Positions 49,504 to 58,191 of a DNA stretch of 64,000 nucleotides are shown here, one piece after another; the stretch's first letter is position 1; each line of letters begins with the position of its first letter. The DNA lies in NCBI GenBank assembly GCA_963801255.1, contig CAWDEC010000006.1, positions 620,001 to 684,000 on the forward strand. Reading direction: 5' to 3'. A model generated the notes under the pieces. The model was given only the letters and a program-made list of their open reading frames with translations, was not told where the DNA came from and searched no databases. The DNA comes from JAICXG01 sp963801255 (GTDB lineage Bacteria; Verrucomicrobiota; Verrucomicrobiia; Chthoniobacterales; UBA10450). A program made the position numbers and the translations under genes.

Positions 49504-51374
49504 GGCATTTCATCCTCGCCACGGCCGGGCATGTCGATCACGGCAAGACCGCACTCGTCCAGGCTCTGACCGGCATCGACACCGATCGTTTACCGGAAGA
49601 GAAAGCCCGCGGAATCACGATCGATCTCGGGTTCGCGCATCTCGCACTGCCCGGTTTTTCGATCGGCGTGATCGACGTTCCCGGGCACGAAGATTTTGTG
49701 CGCAACATGATCGCGGGTGTCGGCGCGATCGATCTTGCTCTCTTTGTCGTCGCGGCGGACGACGGCTGGATGCCGCAGACGGAGGAACATTTGCAGATTC
49801 TCAACTATCTCGGCGTCACTCGTGTCGTCGTTGCCCTGACGAAGTCGGATCTCGGCAAAGTGGAAGAACGGTCCGCGGAGATTCGCGAGCAATTGCACGG
49901 CACTCCTTTCGCGTCAGCGCCAATCGTCCCCACTTCGATGCGACCATTGGCAGGGATCGAGGAGCTGCGGGTCGCCCTAACGAACGAGTTTGGGCAACTG
50001 CCGAAGCCGCGTGACGTCGGCAAGCCACGGCTCTTTGTCGATCGCGTCTTCACCGTGCATGGCAGCGGAACGGTCGTGACCGGCACATTGAGCGGCGGAA
50101 GTCTCAGGCGCGGCGACGACATTCTGGTTCAGCCACAGAATCGCACTGCGCGAATCCGTGGTTTGCAGAGTCACAATCAGCCCCTCGAAACTGCGGGTCC
50201 GAGGCGGCGTTTGGCGTTAAACCTCGTTGATCTAGCACCCGACCAAATTTCGCGCGGATCGGCGATCTGCGCGGCAGGCGATGCCATTGGAGTTTCACAA
50301 GTGATCGATGTGCTGCTCAATCGATCACCGCGACTTCCCCCCGGGACACGACCAATTCGTAACGGTGCGATGCTTAATTTGTATTTCGGCAGCGCACGCA
50401 ATACCGCCCGGATGCAGTTACGCGGCCGCGGTGAATTATTGCCTAACGAAAACACGGTCGCACGCCTTCGACTTGCCGAACCCGTCTGCGCTTTTCCTGG
50501 CGACCGCTTCATCCTGCGCGATGCGTCTGAGCGACAAACGATCGCCGGCGGAGTAGTGCTCGATGCAACGCCAGAAGGAAACAAGTTTCGCTCCAGCGGG
50601 CAGCGCACATTGCTCGATCGGCGCGCGACTGCGCCTAACGACCTTGAAACACTGCTCTGCACACACCTGGAGCGCGATCACTTCGCTATCCGCGTCGACT
50701 TGCTGCGGAATGCTCCGTTCTCCGAAGACGAAGTGGCGGCGGCACTGAAAGAATTGGATGCGAGCGGCCGTATCTTTCTCAACGAGAAGATAGCGGTGGA
50801 TGCGACCTGGTGGACGTCATTTCGTCAATCCGCCGCACGATTGGTTGACGCGGAGCACGACGCTCATCCGGAGCGACAGGGACTGGAGATTAGTCGTCTG
50901 CGCGAAGTGCTTCACGTTACGAGCCCTGATTTGTTTGCCGCGCTCGTGCACGCCCTGGCGCAAGATGGATATCGACAGGAAGGAGCAGCGCTGCGACACG
51001 CGAGCTTTCAACCGTCGCTCCCGCCAAATTTACACGCAGCGGGAGAGAGGATTCGGACGGCATTGCGAGCGCGTCCGCTCGATCCGCCGGCGCGCCGGGA
51101 ACTTGCCAGCGATGCGGCTGCGACTCAGGCCCTGCGGTTTCTTTGTCAAACCGGTGAACTTGTCGCCCTGAACGGAGACCTCGTCCTGAGTGCCGAAGGG
51201 ATTACAAAGCTACGAGTGGCGATTGAGCAGCAGTTGCGCGGCGGAAAAAGCGCGACCGTGAGCGAGTTGCGCCAGGCAACGGGGACGACACGTCGAGTGA
51301 TCGTGCCATTACTGGAATATTTCGATCGGATTGGCCTAACGAGACGATCCGGTGATCGCCGGACGCTTCGTTAG
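49482..51374 (+). CDS. selB: Selenocysteine-specific translation elongation factor SelB
   Basis: SelB brings Sec-tRNA-Sec to the ribosome at UGA by binding the bSECIS hairpin. The 630-residue protein starts with G-H-V-D-H-G-K-T, D-L-G-F-A-H-L (family mark), D-V-P-G-H-E-D-F and T-K-S-D for the EF-Tu-like part. The four winged-helix domains should span about 370-630. It starts within the last 22 bases of selA (ATG CCT AAC GAG, which also contains the 9-base word). The stop overlaps the convergent nrfD-like gene by 4 bases. Confidence 0.95.
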   Translation: MPNESGLRHFILATAGHVDHGKTALVQALTGIDTDRLPEEKARGITIDLGFAHLALPGFSIGVIDVPGHEDFVRNMIAGVGAIDLALFVVAADDGWMPQTEEHLQILNYLGVTRVVVALTKSDLGKVEERSAEIREQLHGTPFASAPIVPTSMRPLAGIEELRVALTNEFGQLPKPRDVGKPRLFVDRVFTVHGSGTVVTGTLSGGSLRRGDDILVQPQNRTARIRGLQSHNQPLETAGPRRRLALNLVDLAPDQISRGSAICAAGDAIGVSQVIDVLLNRSPRLPPGTRPIRNGAMLNLYFGSARNTARMQLRGRGELLPNENTVARLRLAEPVCAFPGDRFILRDASERQTIAGGVVLDATPEGNKFRSSGQRTLLDRRATAPNDLETLLCTHLERDHFAIRVDLLRNAPFSEDEVAAALKELDASGRIFLNEKIAVDATWWTSFRQSAARLVDAEHDAHPERQGLEISRLREVLHVTSPDLFAALVHALAQDGYRQEGAALRHASFQPSLPPNLHAAGERIRTALRARPLDPPARRELASDAAATQALRFLCQTGELVALNGDLVLSAEGITKLRVAIEQQLRGGKSATVSELRQATGTTRRVIVPLLEYFDRIGLTRRSGDRRTLR

Positions 51375-51376
51375 GC
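51334..51376. terminator. Bidirectional hairpin of an inverted repeat-word pair
   Basis: GCCTAACGA (51334-51342) pairs with TCGTTAGGC (51368-51376); inside, TCCGG (51348-51352) pairs with CCGGA (51359-51363). The nested hairpin covers the last codons of selB and the convergent nrfD-like gene, whose stop codons (TAG and TAA) both lie in the second copy. Terminator function is inferred from position. Confidence 0.55.
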
Positions 51377-52366
51377 GCGTCGTTGCGCGGCAAAGACAGC
51401 TTCCGGATCGCGACCAGAAGTACGGCCGGCTTCGATCCAGCCATAGCGGCTGCTGAGGGCACCGAGGAGGAAGGACGCGGCCGCCAACGGTACCAAGTTC
51501 GTTAGGCGAAAGATAATCGCAAGCGGACCCGAAAGAATTTCTCCGAGTCGAATCAACCAACCGGCGCGACCGTGGTGCAACGCGCGATCAGCCGCACCGT
51601 GCCTGTCGAACTCGAGCCAAACCCAGAGGAGTGTCTCAACACAGGCCGCGACCAATCCAATTACCCAGAGTGGGCGAATTTGAAAACCACACAGTTCCAG
51701 AATTGCTGAGGCGCAGCCGAGGCCAGCGGTTCCGAAGTGAATTGGCAGCAAAACTCGATGTAAATTCCAAGCGGGGATTACGGTCGCGCCGATAAGCACG
51801 CCAGTGTAAGTCGCGAGCGCGAGACCGGCGATTGCAGCGGCAAAGGTGAGCAACGCAACGACAACAAGGACGAGAAGATAAATAGAAGGCGCGAAAGCCT
51901 GGTTCACGTAAAGGACCATGATGAGCCAGGCCGGAACAGCGAAGGCGCCAAAGAGGCTGAGAACCCAGGCGCCAACAGACATCGGAGAGCGATGTTTGAA
52001 GACGCGCAGCATGTTGAGGAAAAGTTGCGGGCGACCGAGATCCATGACGAGAAGAAGGGGCGAAAGAAGCGCGCCGATGCCGGCGATCCAAAGCGCGAAA
52101 TAGGCTAACTCGATTTTTCCGAGGAGAAGCGCGGCGAACGCGATGAGGGGCGCCATTCCGGCTGCACCGCCGACAAAAAAGTAGAGCGGAATTTCCCAAG
52201 TCCAAACTGGCGGCCTAACGACCCCCTCACCATAGTAGCCCACGTAGCGCGGGACGGGGCCGCCTGCGACATCGACGCCACGGCCCTGGAGCGGCGCGCC
52301 ATGCTTTGCCTGTTCGCGCAAAGCCTCAAGGCGAGATTCAAAATTGCCTTCGATTTCGCGCGCCAT
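51371..52366 (-). CDS. NrfD/PsrC-like membrane subunit of formate dehydrogenase
   Basis: The protein has 331 residues from the ATG at 52366, with eight to nine hydrophobic segments. After a charged start it reads P-P-V-W-T-W-E-I-P-L-Y-F-F-V-G-G-A-A-G-M, the NrfD-family entry, and later L-V-M-D-L-G-R-P-Q-L-F-L-N-M-L. Such subunits take electrons from the iron-sulfur partner to quinone. It begins 2 bases after fdhB, third gene of fdhA-fdhB-nrfD. The frame is open upstream to 52885 but that part is antisense to fdhB. Confidence 0.87.
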   Translation of the reverse strand: MAREIEGNFESRLEALREQAKHGAPLQGRGVDVAGGPVPRYVGYYGEGVVRPPVWTWEIPLYFFVGGAAGMAPLIAFAALLLGKIELAYFALWIAGIGALLSPLLLVMDLGRPQLFLNMLRVFKHRSPMSVGAWVLSLFGAFAVPAWLIMVLYVNQAFAPSIYLLVLVVVALLTFAAAIAGLALATYTGVLIGATVIPAWNLHRVLLPIHFGTAGLGCASAILELCGFQIRPLWVIGLVAACVETLLWVWLEFDRHGAADRALHHGRAGWLIRLGEILSGPLAIIFRLTNLVPLAAASFLLGALSSRYGWIEAGRTSGRDPEAVFAAQRRA

Positions 52367-52368
52367 TT

Positions 52369-53241
52369 TTAGAAGAAAGCGAAAGCAAGAGCGACCACCG
52401 CGATTGCGGCGATCGCGGTCACGGCGGCGGCAAGCCATGAGGATTTTAGATAAATGGTGGGAACCTCTGGTTTTGGGGGAAGGCCATACGGCCCCGGTTC
52501 GCCTAACAAAAGGAAGAAGGCGTGAAGACCGCCGACGGAGGTGTCCTGGGGATCGTAAAGTTGTGCGTCGCTGTAGCCACTCTCGCGCAGATGACGGACA
52601 CGATCGCTGGCGCGGGCGCGAAGATCGTCGAGGCGACCGAAGACGATCGACTCCGTCGGACAAACCTTGGCGCAGGCGGGAGTGAGACCGCTTTTCTGTC
52701 GGTCGTAACAGAAAGTGCACTTGAAGGCGCCGCCGGCGTCGGGCAAGGGCTCGGGGCGGCGATCGATCACGCCGAATGGGCAAGAAACGACGCAGTAACC
52801 ACACCCGTTGCAGACGTCGTTCTGTACCAGCACCGAACCGACCTCCGTGCGGACGATAGAACCGGTGGGGCACGCTTCGAGGCAACCGGCTTCTTCACAA
52901 TGTTTGCAAACATCGGATAGAAAGACCCAGCGGAACGGGTCCTCGCCCGGGTCGCCATTGCCTAACGAGACGGATCCGGTGATCTGATTTCCCTTTGGCA
53001 GATCCTGTTCGAGAAAAAGCACGTGCCGCCAGGTCGAGGCGCCAAGATGGCCGGTATTGTCGTAGGAGTTGCCGGTCCAAACGTAGCCATCGTCGGGGAC
53101 CTGGTTCCATTCCTTGCACGCGACCTCGCAAGCCTTGCAACCGATGCAGACGGTTGGGTCAGTGAAGAAGCCAACCGTTGCGCCTTCTTCGACATAGGAA
53201 TGGCGCCGCTGGTTCGTGCTCTGAATGCCTTCGCCGATCAT
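52369..53241 (-). CDS. fdhB: Formate dehydrogenase iron-sulfur subunit
   Basis: The 290-residue ferredoxin-like subunit has four cysteine groups: C-I-G-C-K-A-C-E-V-A-C, C-K-H-C-E-E-A-G-C-L-E-A-C-P, C-N-G-C-G-Y-C-V-V-S-C-P and C-T-F-C-Y-D-R with C-A-K-V-C-P. These bind four [4Fe-4S] clusters, as in FdnH. A C-terminal transmembrane anchor (A-V-T-A-I-A-A-I-A-V-V-A-L-A-F) attaches it to the membrane. Its ATG overlaps the fdhA stop. Confidence 0.93.
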   Translation of the reverse strand: MIGEGIQSTNQRRHSYVEEGATVGFFTDPTVCIGCKACEVACKEWNQVPDDGYVWTGNSYDNTGHLGASTWRHVLFLEQDLPKGNQITGSVSLGNGDPGEDPFRWVFLSDVCKHCEEAGCLEACPTGSIVRTEVGSVLVQNDVCNGCGYCVVSCPFGVIDRRPEPLPDAGGAFKCTFCYDRQKSGLTPACAKVCPTESIVFGRLDDLRARASDRVRHLRESGYSDAQLYDPQDTSVGGLHAFFLLLGEPGPYGLPPKPEVPTIYLKSSWLAAAVTAIAAIAVVALAFAFF

Positions 53242-56200
53242 TGTGAATCGGTTTTTCCATGTTGACCGTGCCCACCACCTTGCGCCCCGGCCGGCTCGTT
53301 TGGCGGCGGTTGTTCCGGATGCAAATTAGGCGGCCCGCCCTCGGGCACATAATTTTTGATCCAGTCCTCATAGGCTGCTCCGCGGGGCAATCGGCCTGGA
53401 ATAATGTTAACGCCGCAGGCTTTGGCTTCCATGATGGTGACGTTTGGCTCGCCTGAAATCGGAATTAGATCATTGGTCGCGCCGCCCTGCACTGGTCCGG
53501 CGGAACCGAAATGGAACGGCATTGCAATTTGATGGACTGTTTTCCCATCAAGTTGCATCGGACGCATGCGGCGGCTAACGAGTGCGCGCGCTTCGATCCC
53601 TCCGCGCAGACTTACGATCGAAACATAATCACCGTTGTTGATTTTCAGTTCGCGCGCGAGCTCGGGAGACATTTCCGCGAACAATTCCGGCTGCAATTCG
53701 GCAAGGTGACTGAGGAAACGCGACATGCCGCCGGCGGTGTGATGTTCCGTCAGGCGGTAGGTCGTTAGGACAAATGGAAACCGCGGGTCGCCTGGCGGCG
53801 CGAAACGATTTTCTTTCCGCGTAAACCAGTTAACCACAGGATTGGTGTCGCGTGAGTAAAGGGCGTTACGCACCGGCGACTCAAGCGGTTCGTAGTGAGT
53901 CGGCATCGGACCGTCCTGCAAACCTTTCGGCACATACAACCAGGCGAGACCATCTTCGTGCAAAATGAATCCCGCATCGCCGGGAATCGCGTCGAGTCCG
54001 GTTTCGTTCCCGGTTGGTCGAAACTCGGGAGATTTTTCGACGGGGAAATCCGGGTGATCGAGACCCGTCCATTTACCCTGTGCCCGGTCCCACCAGATCA
54101 GTTTCTTCTCCTCGCTCCACGGTTCACCCGTGGGTGCCGCGCTCGCTCTATTATATATGATGCGCCGGTCCCCCGGCCAGGCGAAGCCCCAGCCATGTCC
54201 GAGGTAATCTTTCGAATGGCGCGAGTTCGCTTTGTTGATCATATCAGGGCCGAGTACGCCGGCGTAAATCCAAGCGCCACTAGCGGTAGAGCCGTCGGCC
54301 TTGAGTTGCGGATAGCCGTCGATCTGCGGCCCGTGATGCGGATTACCACCGCGATCGAGTCCGAAGACCACTCCGTCACCGTCGGACTGCGGAGAAGTGT
54401 ACCAGCCGTTAATTTCTGCCAGCACCGCTTCCGTTTCTGGTGCGCCTCGTTTCCCCTCCGGATACCACCAATCGAGAGCGCGCAAAGGTTCATCAATGGG
54501 GTCGTTCGATTCCTTCGCTTTTGCAATCAAACGCAAGGCAAGCTGATGCATGAACCACTCGTCTGAGCGGCAGTCACCCGGAGGGTCGATCGCGTGCTGA
54601 CGCCACTGCAGGAGCCGTTGCGTATTCGTGAACGTGCCGTCGTTTTCCGCGTGCCCAGCCACCGGGAAGAAGAAAACTTCCGTCTCAATTTCCTCCGTCT
54701 TCAGTTCCTCGCGCTCAATCTCCGGTGACTTGCGCCAAAATACGGCCGCTTCGATCTCGACCATATCACGCACGACTAGCCATTTTAATTTCGAGAGCGC
54801 TTTCCGCTGCAACCGCGAGTTAGCCCCGGCAACGGCTGGATTCTGGCCCATCACAAACATGCCTTCCATCCTTCCGTCGGCCATGTCGTAGACATAATCG
54901 AAGAATGAATGGTTCCCTGTGATCTTCGGGACCCAGTCATAACCGAAGTCGTTTTGCGGGTTCGCGTTCTTGCCGTAATAAGCTTTCAAGAGACTGATGA
55001 AATAAGCTGGCGTGTTGTGCCAAAGCCCAGTCGGCTTGGTTTGATGGCTCAAATAGTCCCGCAACGTCTCCTCCGTACCATCGCCGCGTGGCATCGGGAG
55101 ATAACCCGGCAAGATGTCGTATAGCGTCGGGATATCGGTCGAGCCCTGGATTGAGGCATGGCCGCGTAACGCGAGAATTCCGCCGCCGGGCCGGCCGATG
55201 TTGCCTAACAAGAGTTGGAGGATGGCGGCGGTGCGAATAATCTGGACGCCTTTGGAGTGTTGGGTCCAGCCAAGCGCATAACAAATCGCTGCGGTTTTAT
55301 TGTGGCCAGATGCCCTAACAAGTGCGTCCGCCACTTTCTGGAAGAGAGCGGGGGAAATCCCGCAAATCTTTTCCACCATTTCGGGTGTGTAACGCGCGAA
55401 GTGCCGGCGCAACGTTTGCAAGACACAGCGCGGATGTTGCAAGGTGAGATCCCGTTTTGGAAAACTAAGTTTGTCGTTTCCTTCGTAGAGCCAGGTTTTG
55501 TTATCGTAAGATCGTTTTTCCGGATTCCAGCCGGAAAAGAGGCCACTTAGTCCTTCATCTGTGTCGCGAAAGTCTTCGCGCAGGATGCAGGAGGCGTTCG
55601 TGTAGTGAACAACGTAGTCGCGGAAGAAAAGCTCGTTCTCGAGGATGTGCCTAACGAGTCCGCCGAGAAACGCGATATCGCTGCCCGCGCGAATCGGCAC
55701 CCAGATATCGGCGAGCGCACTTGTGCGCGAGAACCTTGGGTCGACATGAATGATGGTCGCACCGCGCTCCTTCGCTTTCATCACCCAGCGGAAACCGACT
55801 GGATGCGCTTCAGCCATGGACGAACCTTCGATTAGAATGCAATCGGCGTTGGCGAGATCTTGTTGCGCCGTCGTAGCTCCGCCCCGGCCGAAAGAGGTGC
55901 CCAGACCGGGCACCGTGCTGCTATGTCATATCCGGGCCTGGTTGGATATGCACACCATCCCCAGGCCGAGAGTGAAGAGTTTTCTGATAAGATAGTTTTC
56001 TTCAATGTCGAGAGTCGCGCCGCCGAGATGGCAGATCGCCGTCGTGTGATTCAGCGTCCGGCCGTTTCGTTTGTGCACGAAAGTGCGCTTGCGCGATTCC
56101 CAGACACGATCCGCGACCATGTCCATCGCGCGTTCCAACGAAATCTCCGTCCATTCCCTGGCACGCGGCGCGCGATATTTCATTCTCGTTTCGCGCCGAT

Positions 56201-56492
56201 CGTGGGTCAGTAGCTGATAGGAAGCGGCGCCTTTCGGGCAAAGGTTCCCCTGGCTGATCGGCGACTCCGGGTCGCCCTCGATGGCGAGCAATTTGCCGTC
56301 TCGATGATAAATCAGCTGACCGCAGCCGACGCCGCAGTAGGGACAGACTGACTTTGCGACCTTCGCATCGTCGATCCGCGCATGCATTGCGCGGGTCTTC
56401 TCCGACATCGCTTCGAGTCCAGTCCCGTCTTTGCGCTGGCGAATTTGTCGAAGCAACGGCCACTGCTCGAGCAGATCGGCGAGGTTATCCAT
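53238..56492 (-). CDS. fdhA: Selenocysteine formate dehydrogenase catalytic subunit (molybdopterin)
   Basis: 1084 residues read through UGA (complement of 55926-55928) as Sec189 in N-Q-A-R-I-U-H-S-S-T-V, exactly where FdnG/FdhF carry Sec. The N-terminal [4Fe-4S] site is C-P-Y-C-G-V-G-C-G with N-L-C-P-K-G. The Mo-bisPGD part has S-F-G-R-G-G-A, F-V-M-G-Q-N-P-A-V-A and G-Y-Y-Y-like end motifs F-G-S-A-G-P. It has no Tat signal, so the enzyme probably faces the cytoplasm. Oxidises formate to CO2, passing electrons to FdhB and the NrfD-like subunit. Automatic callers split it at the UGA. Confidence 0.94.
55896..55914 (-). promoter_or_regulatory. bSECIS hairpin of fdhA
   Basis: On the coding strand, 11 bases after the UGA, GGTGCCC and GGGCACC form a perfect 7-bp stem around the loop GGTCT. 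GGUCU with this spacing is the SelB-binding apical loop of the E. coli fdhF/fdnG SECIS. It recodes the UGA and also codes protein. Confidence 0.9.
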
Positions 56493-56631
56493 GCTTGTGA
56501 TTCTTCGCTCCGCGGGTGTTGATTGGTTGCCGTGATCTTTGCGGGGAAATGGAAGGCGAGTCGAGAAGGAATAGTTTTCGCGGCGATTTTGATTGCACAA
56601 TCGCCGGCCGATCGGCAGACGATCTAAGGCA

Positions 56632-57990
56632 ATGGGATTCTTTGACCGCGAACAAACTATCGCCCCACCGGGGTTCAGCCGCTGGCTCGTGCCGTCTGCG
56701 GCCTTGGCAGTGCATTTGTCCATCGGGCAAGTCTATGCGTTCAGCGTTTTCAAATTGCCGCTGACGAAAGTAATCGGGATCACGAAATCCGCGCCTAACG
56801 ACTGGACTCAGCCGGAGCTTGCCTGGATTTTTAGTCTCGCAATTTTCTTTCTCGGCCTATCGGCAGCGGTCTTTGGCCGCTGGGTGGAACGGGTCGGCCC
56901 GCGGAAAACCATGGCAACGGCGGCGCTCTGTTTTGGCGGCGGTTTCATTATTTCCGCCTTCGGAGTCTGGTGGCACCAGCTCTGGTTGATTTATCTTGGC
57001 TATGGCGTCATCGGCGGGTGCGGGCTCGGTCTCGGCTACATCTCGCCCGTCTCGACTTTGGTGAAATGGTTTCCCGATCGGCCGGGAATGGCCACTGGAA
57101 TGGCGATCATGGGTTTCGGCGGCGGCGCCTTCATCGGCTCGAACTTAAGCCTGCTCCTGATGGATCATTTCAAATCAGCCACCAGTGTCGGCGTCGGCAA
57201 AAGCTTCATCGCGCTCGGCATCATTTATTTTTGTTACATGATGTTTGGTTCGTTCATCGTGCGGGTGCCGGCTGAAAATTGGCGGCCGGCCGGGTACGTT
57301 GCGCCCACGCATTCACACGGTCTCATCACCAGCGCCAACGTGGCCGTCGACCAAGCCTGGCGAACACCCCAGTTCTGGATGTTGTGGATTGTCCTCTGCT
57401 TTAACGTTACTGCCGGCATTGGCATTCTCGAACAGGCCTCGCCCATGATTCAGGAAATGTTTCCCGGCAAAGTACTGGCCGCGGCGGCAGGTGGCTTTGT
57501 CGCGTTGCTCAGTCTTTTCAACATGGCTGGCCGCTTTGCCTGGTCATCGCTAAGCGATTACACGGGACGCAAGACGGTTTATGTCATCTTCCTTTTGTTA
57601 GGCGCGATCCTTTATTGCCTGATTCCGCTCGCGGGGCGCAGTGGCAGCGTGCCGTTTTTCGTCGCCGTCTGTGTGATTATCCTGAGCATGTACGGCGGAG
57701 GTTTCGCTACCATCCCGGCTTATTTGAAGGACCTTTTTGGGTCGATGCAGGTGGGCGCAATTCATGGACGGCTGCTGACGGCCTGGTCGGTGGCGGGAGT
57801 TCTCGGCCCCGTACTGGTGAATTACATTCGAGAATATTTGAAGAATCGCGGAGCGAGTGGCGTGGCGCTTTACGCGCCGACCATGTATCTCATGGCTGGC
57901 CTGCTCGTGATCGGGTTAATCTGCAACCTTGCCGTGCGGCCGGTGGCCGAGCGGTTCTATTACAAGAAATCGGAGGCAAATCATGGCTAA
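56632..57990 (+). CDS. OxlT-like MFS transporter (oxalate/formate type)
   Basis: The 452-residue transporter has twelve hydrophobic segments. The N-terminal helix contains L-S-I-G-Q-V-Y-A-F-S-V-F; a family loop reads G-R-W-V-E-R-V-G-P-R-K. Later come G-G-C-G-L-G-L-G-Y-I-S-P-V, the central loop V-K-W-F-P-D-R-P-G-M-A-T-G, and R-F-A-W-S-S-L-S-D-Y-T-G-R-K. These place it with oxalate/formate antiporter-like proteins. Start at ATG 56632. It diverges from the formate dehydrogenase operon with about 140 bases between, so formate or a related acid is a plausible substrate. Confidence 0.85.
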   Translation: MGFFDREQTIAPPGFSRWLVPSAALAVHLSIGQVYAFSVFKLPLTKVIGITKSAPNDWTQPELAWIFSLAIFFLGLSAAVFGRWVERVGPRKTMATAALCFGGGFIISAFGVWWHQLWLIYLGYGVIGGCGLGLGYISPVSTLVKWFPDRPGMATGMAIMGFGGGAFIGSNLSLLLMDHFKSATSVGVGKSFIALGIIYFCYMMFGSFIVRVPAENWRPAGYVAPTHSHGLITSANVAVDQAWRTPQFWMLWIVLCFNVTAGIGILEQASPMIQEMFPGKVLAAAAGGFVALLSLFNMAGRFAWSSLSDYTGRKTVYVIFLLLGAILYCLIPLAGRSGSVPFFVAVCVIILSMYGGGFATIPAYLKDLFGSMQVGAIHGRLLTAWSVAGVLGPVLVNYIREYLKNRGASGVALYAPTMYLMAGLLVIGLICNLAVRPVAERFYYKKSEANHG

Positions 57991-58108
57991 CGAATCGAAA
58001 TCGAGCGGAAATGCGCTCATGCTCCTGATCTCCTGGATCGCGGTTGGAATTCCCCTCGTCTGGGGCGTTTACAACACGCTGCTCAAGCTTCCGGCGCTCT
58101 TTCGTTAG
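57983..58108 (+). CDS. Small subunit of the MFS transporter
   Basis: A 41-residue, one-helix protein (M-A-N-E-S-K-S, then L-M-L-L-I-S-W-I-A-V-G-I-P-L-V-W-G-V-Y-N-T-L) starting inside the last codons of the transporter gene (8-base overlap). G-I-P-L-x-W-G-V-Y-N-T is the pattern of the small partner found behind oxalate/formate-type MFS genes. Its stop TAG lies in a copy of the repeat word. The role of such partners is not known. Confidence 0.78.
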   Translation: MANESKSSGNALMLLISWIAVGIPLVWGVYNTLLKLPALFR

Positions 58109-58150
58109 GCAGACCTCGCGTCTAACCGGCGCAGGGGCGCTTGCCTAACG
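58102..58150. repeat. Inverted pair of the repeat word between convergent genes
   Basis: TCGTTAGGC (58102-58110) and TTGCCTAACG (58141-58150) can pair over 9 bases around about 30 unpaired ones. The pair lies between the MFS partner gene and the porin gene, which converge here. A terminator is possible. Confidence 0.45.
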
Positions 58151-58191
58151 TTTGGCAAGTCGATCCTTTGCCGAGAGCGCGCGGCGCAGGA

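Noticed and set aside
47144..55928. In-frame UGAs in the SelW-like gene, selD and fdhA as signs of pseudogenes
   Set aside because: Each lies at the known selenocysteine position, the frames continue family-like, and tRNA-Sec, selA and selB are adjacent.
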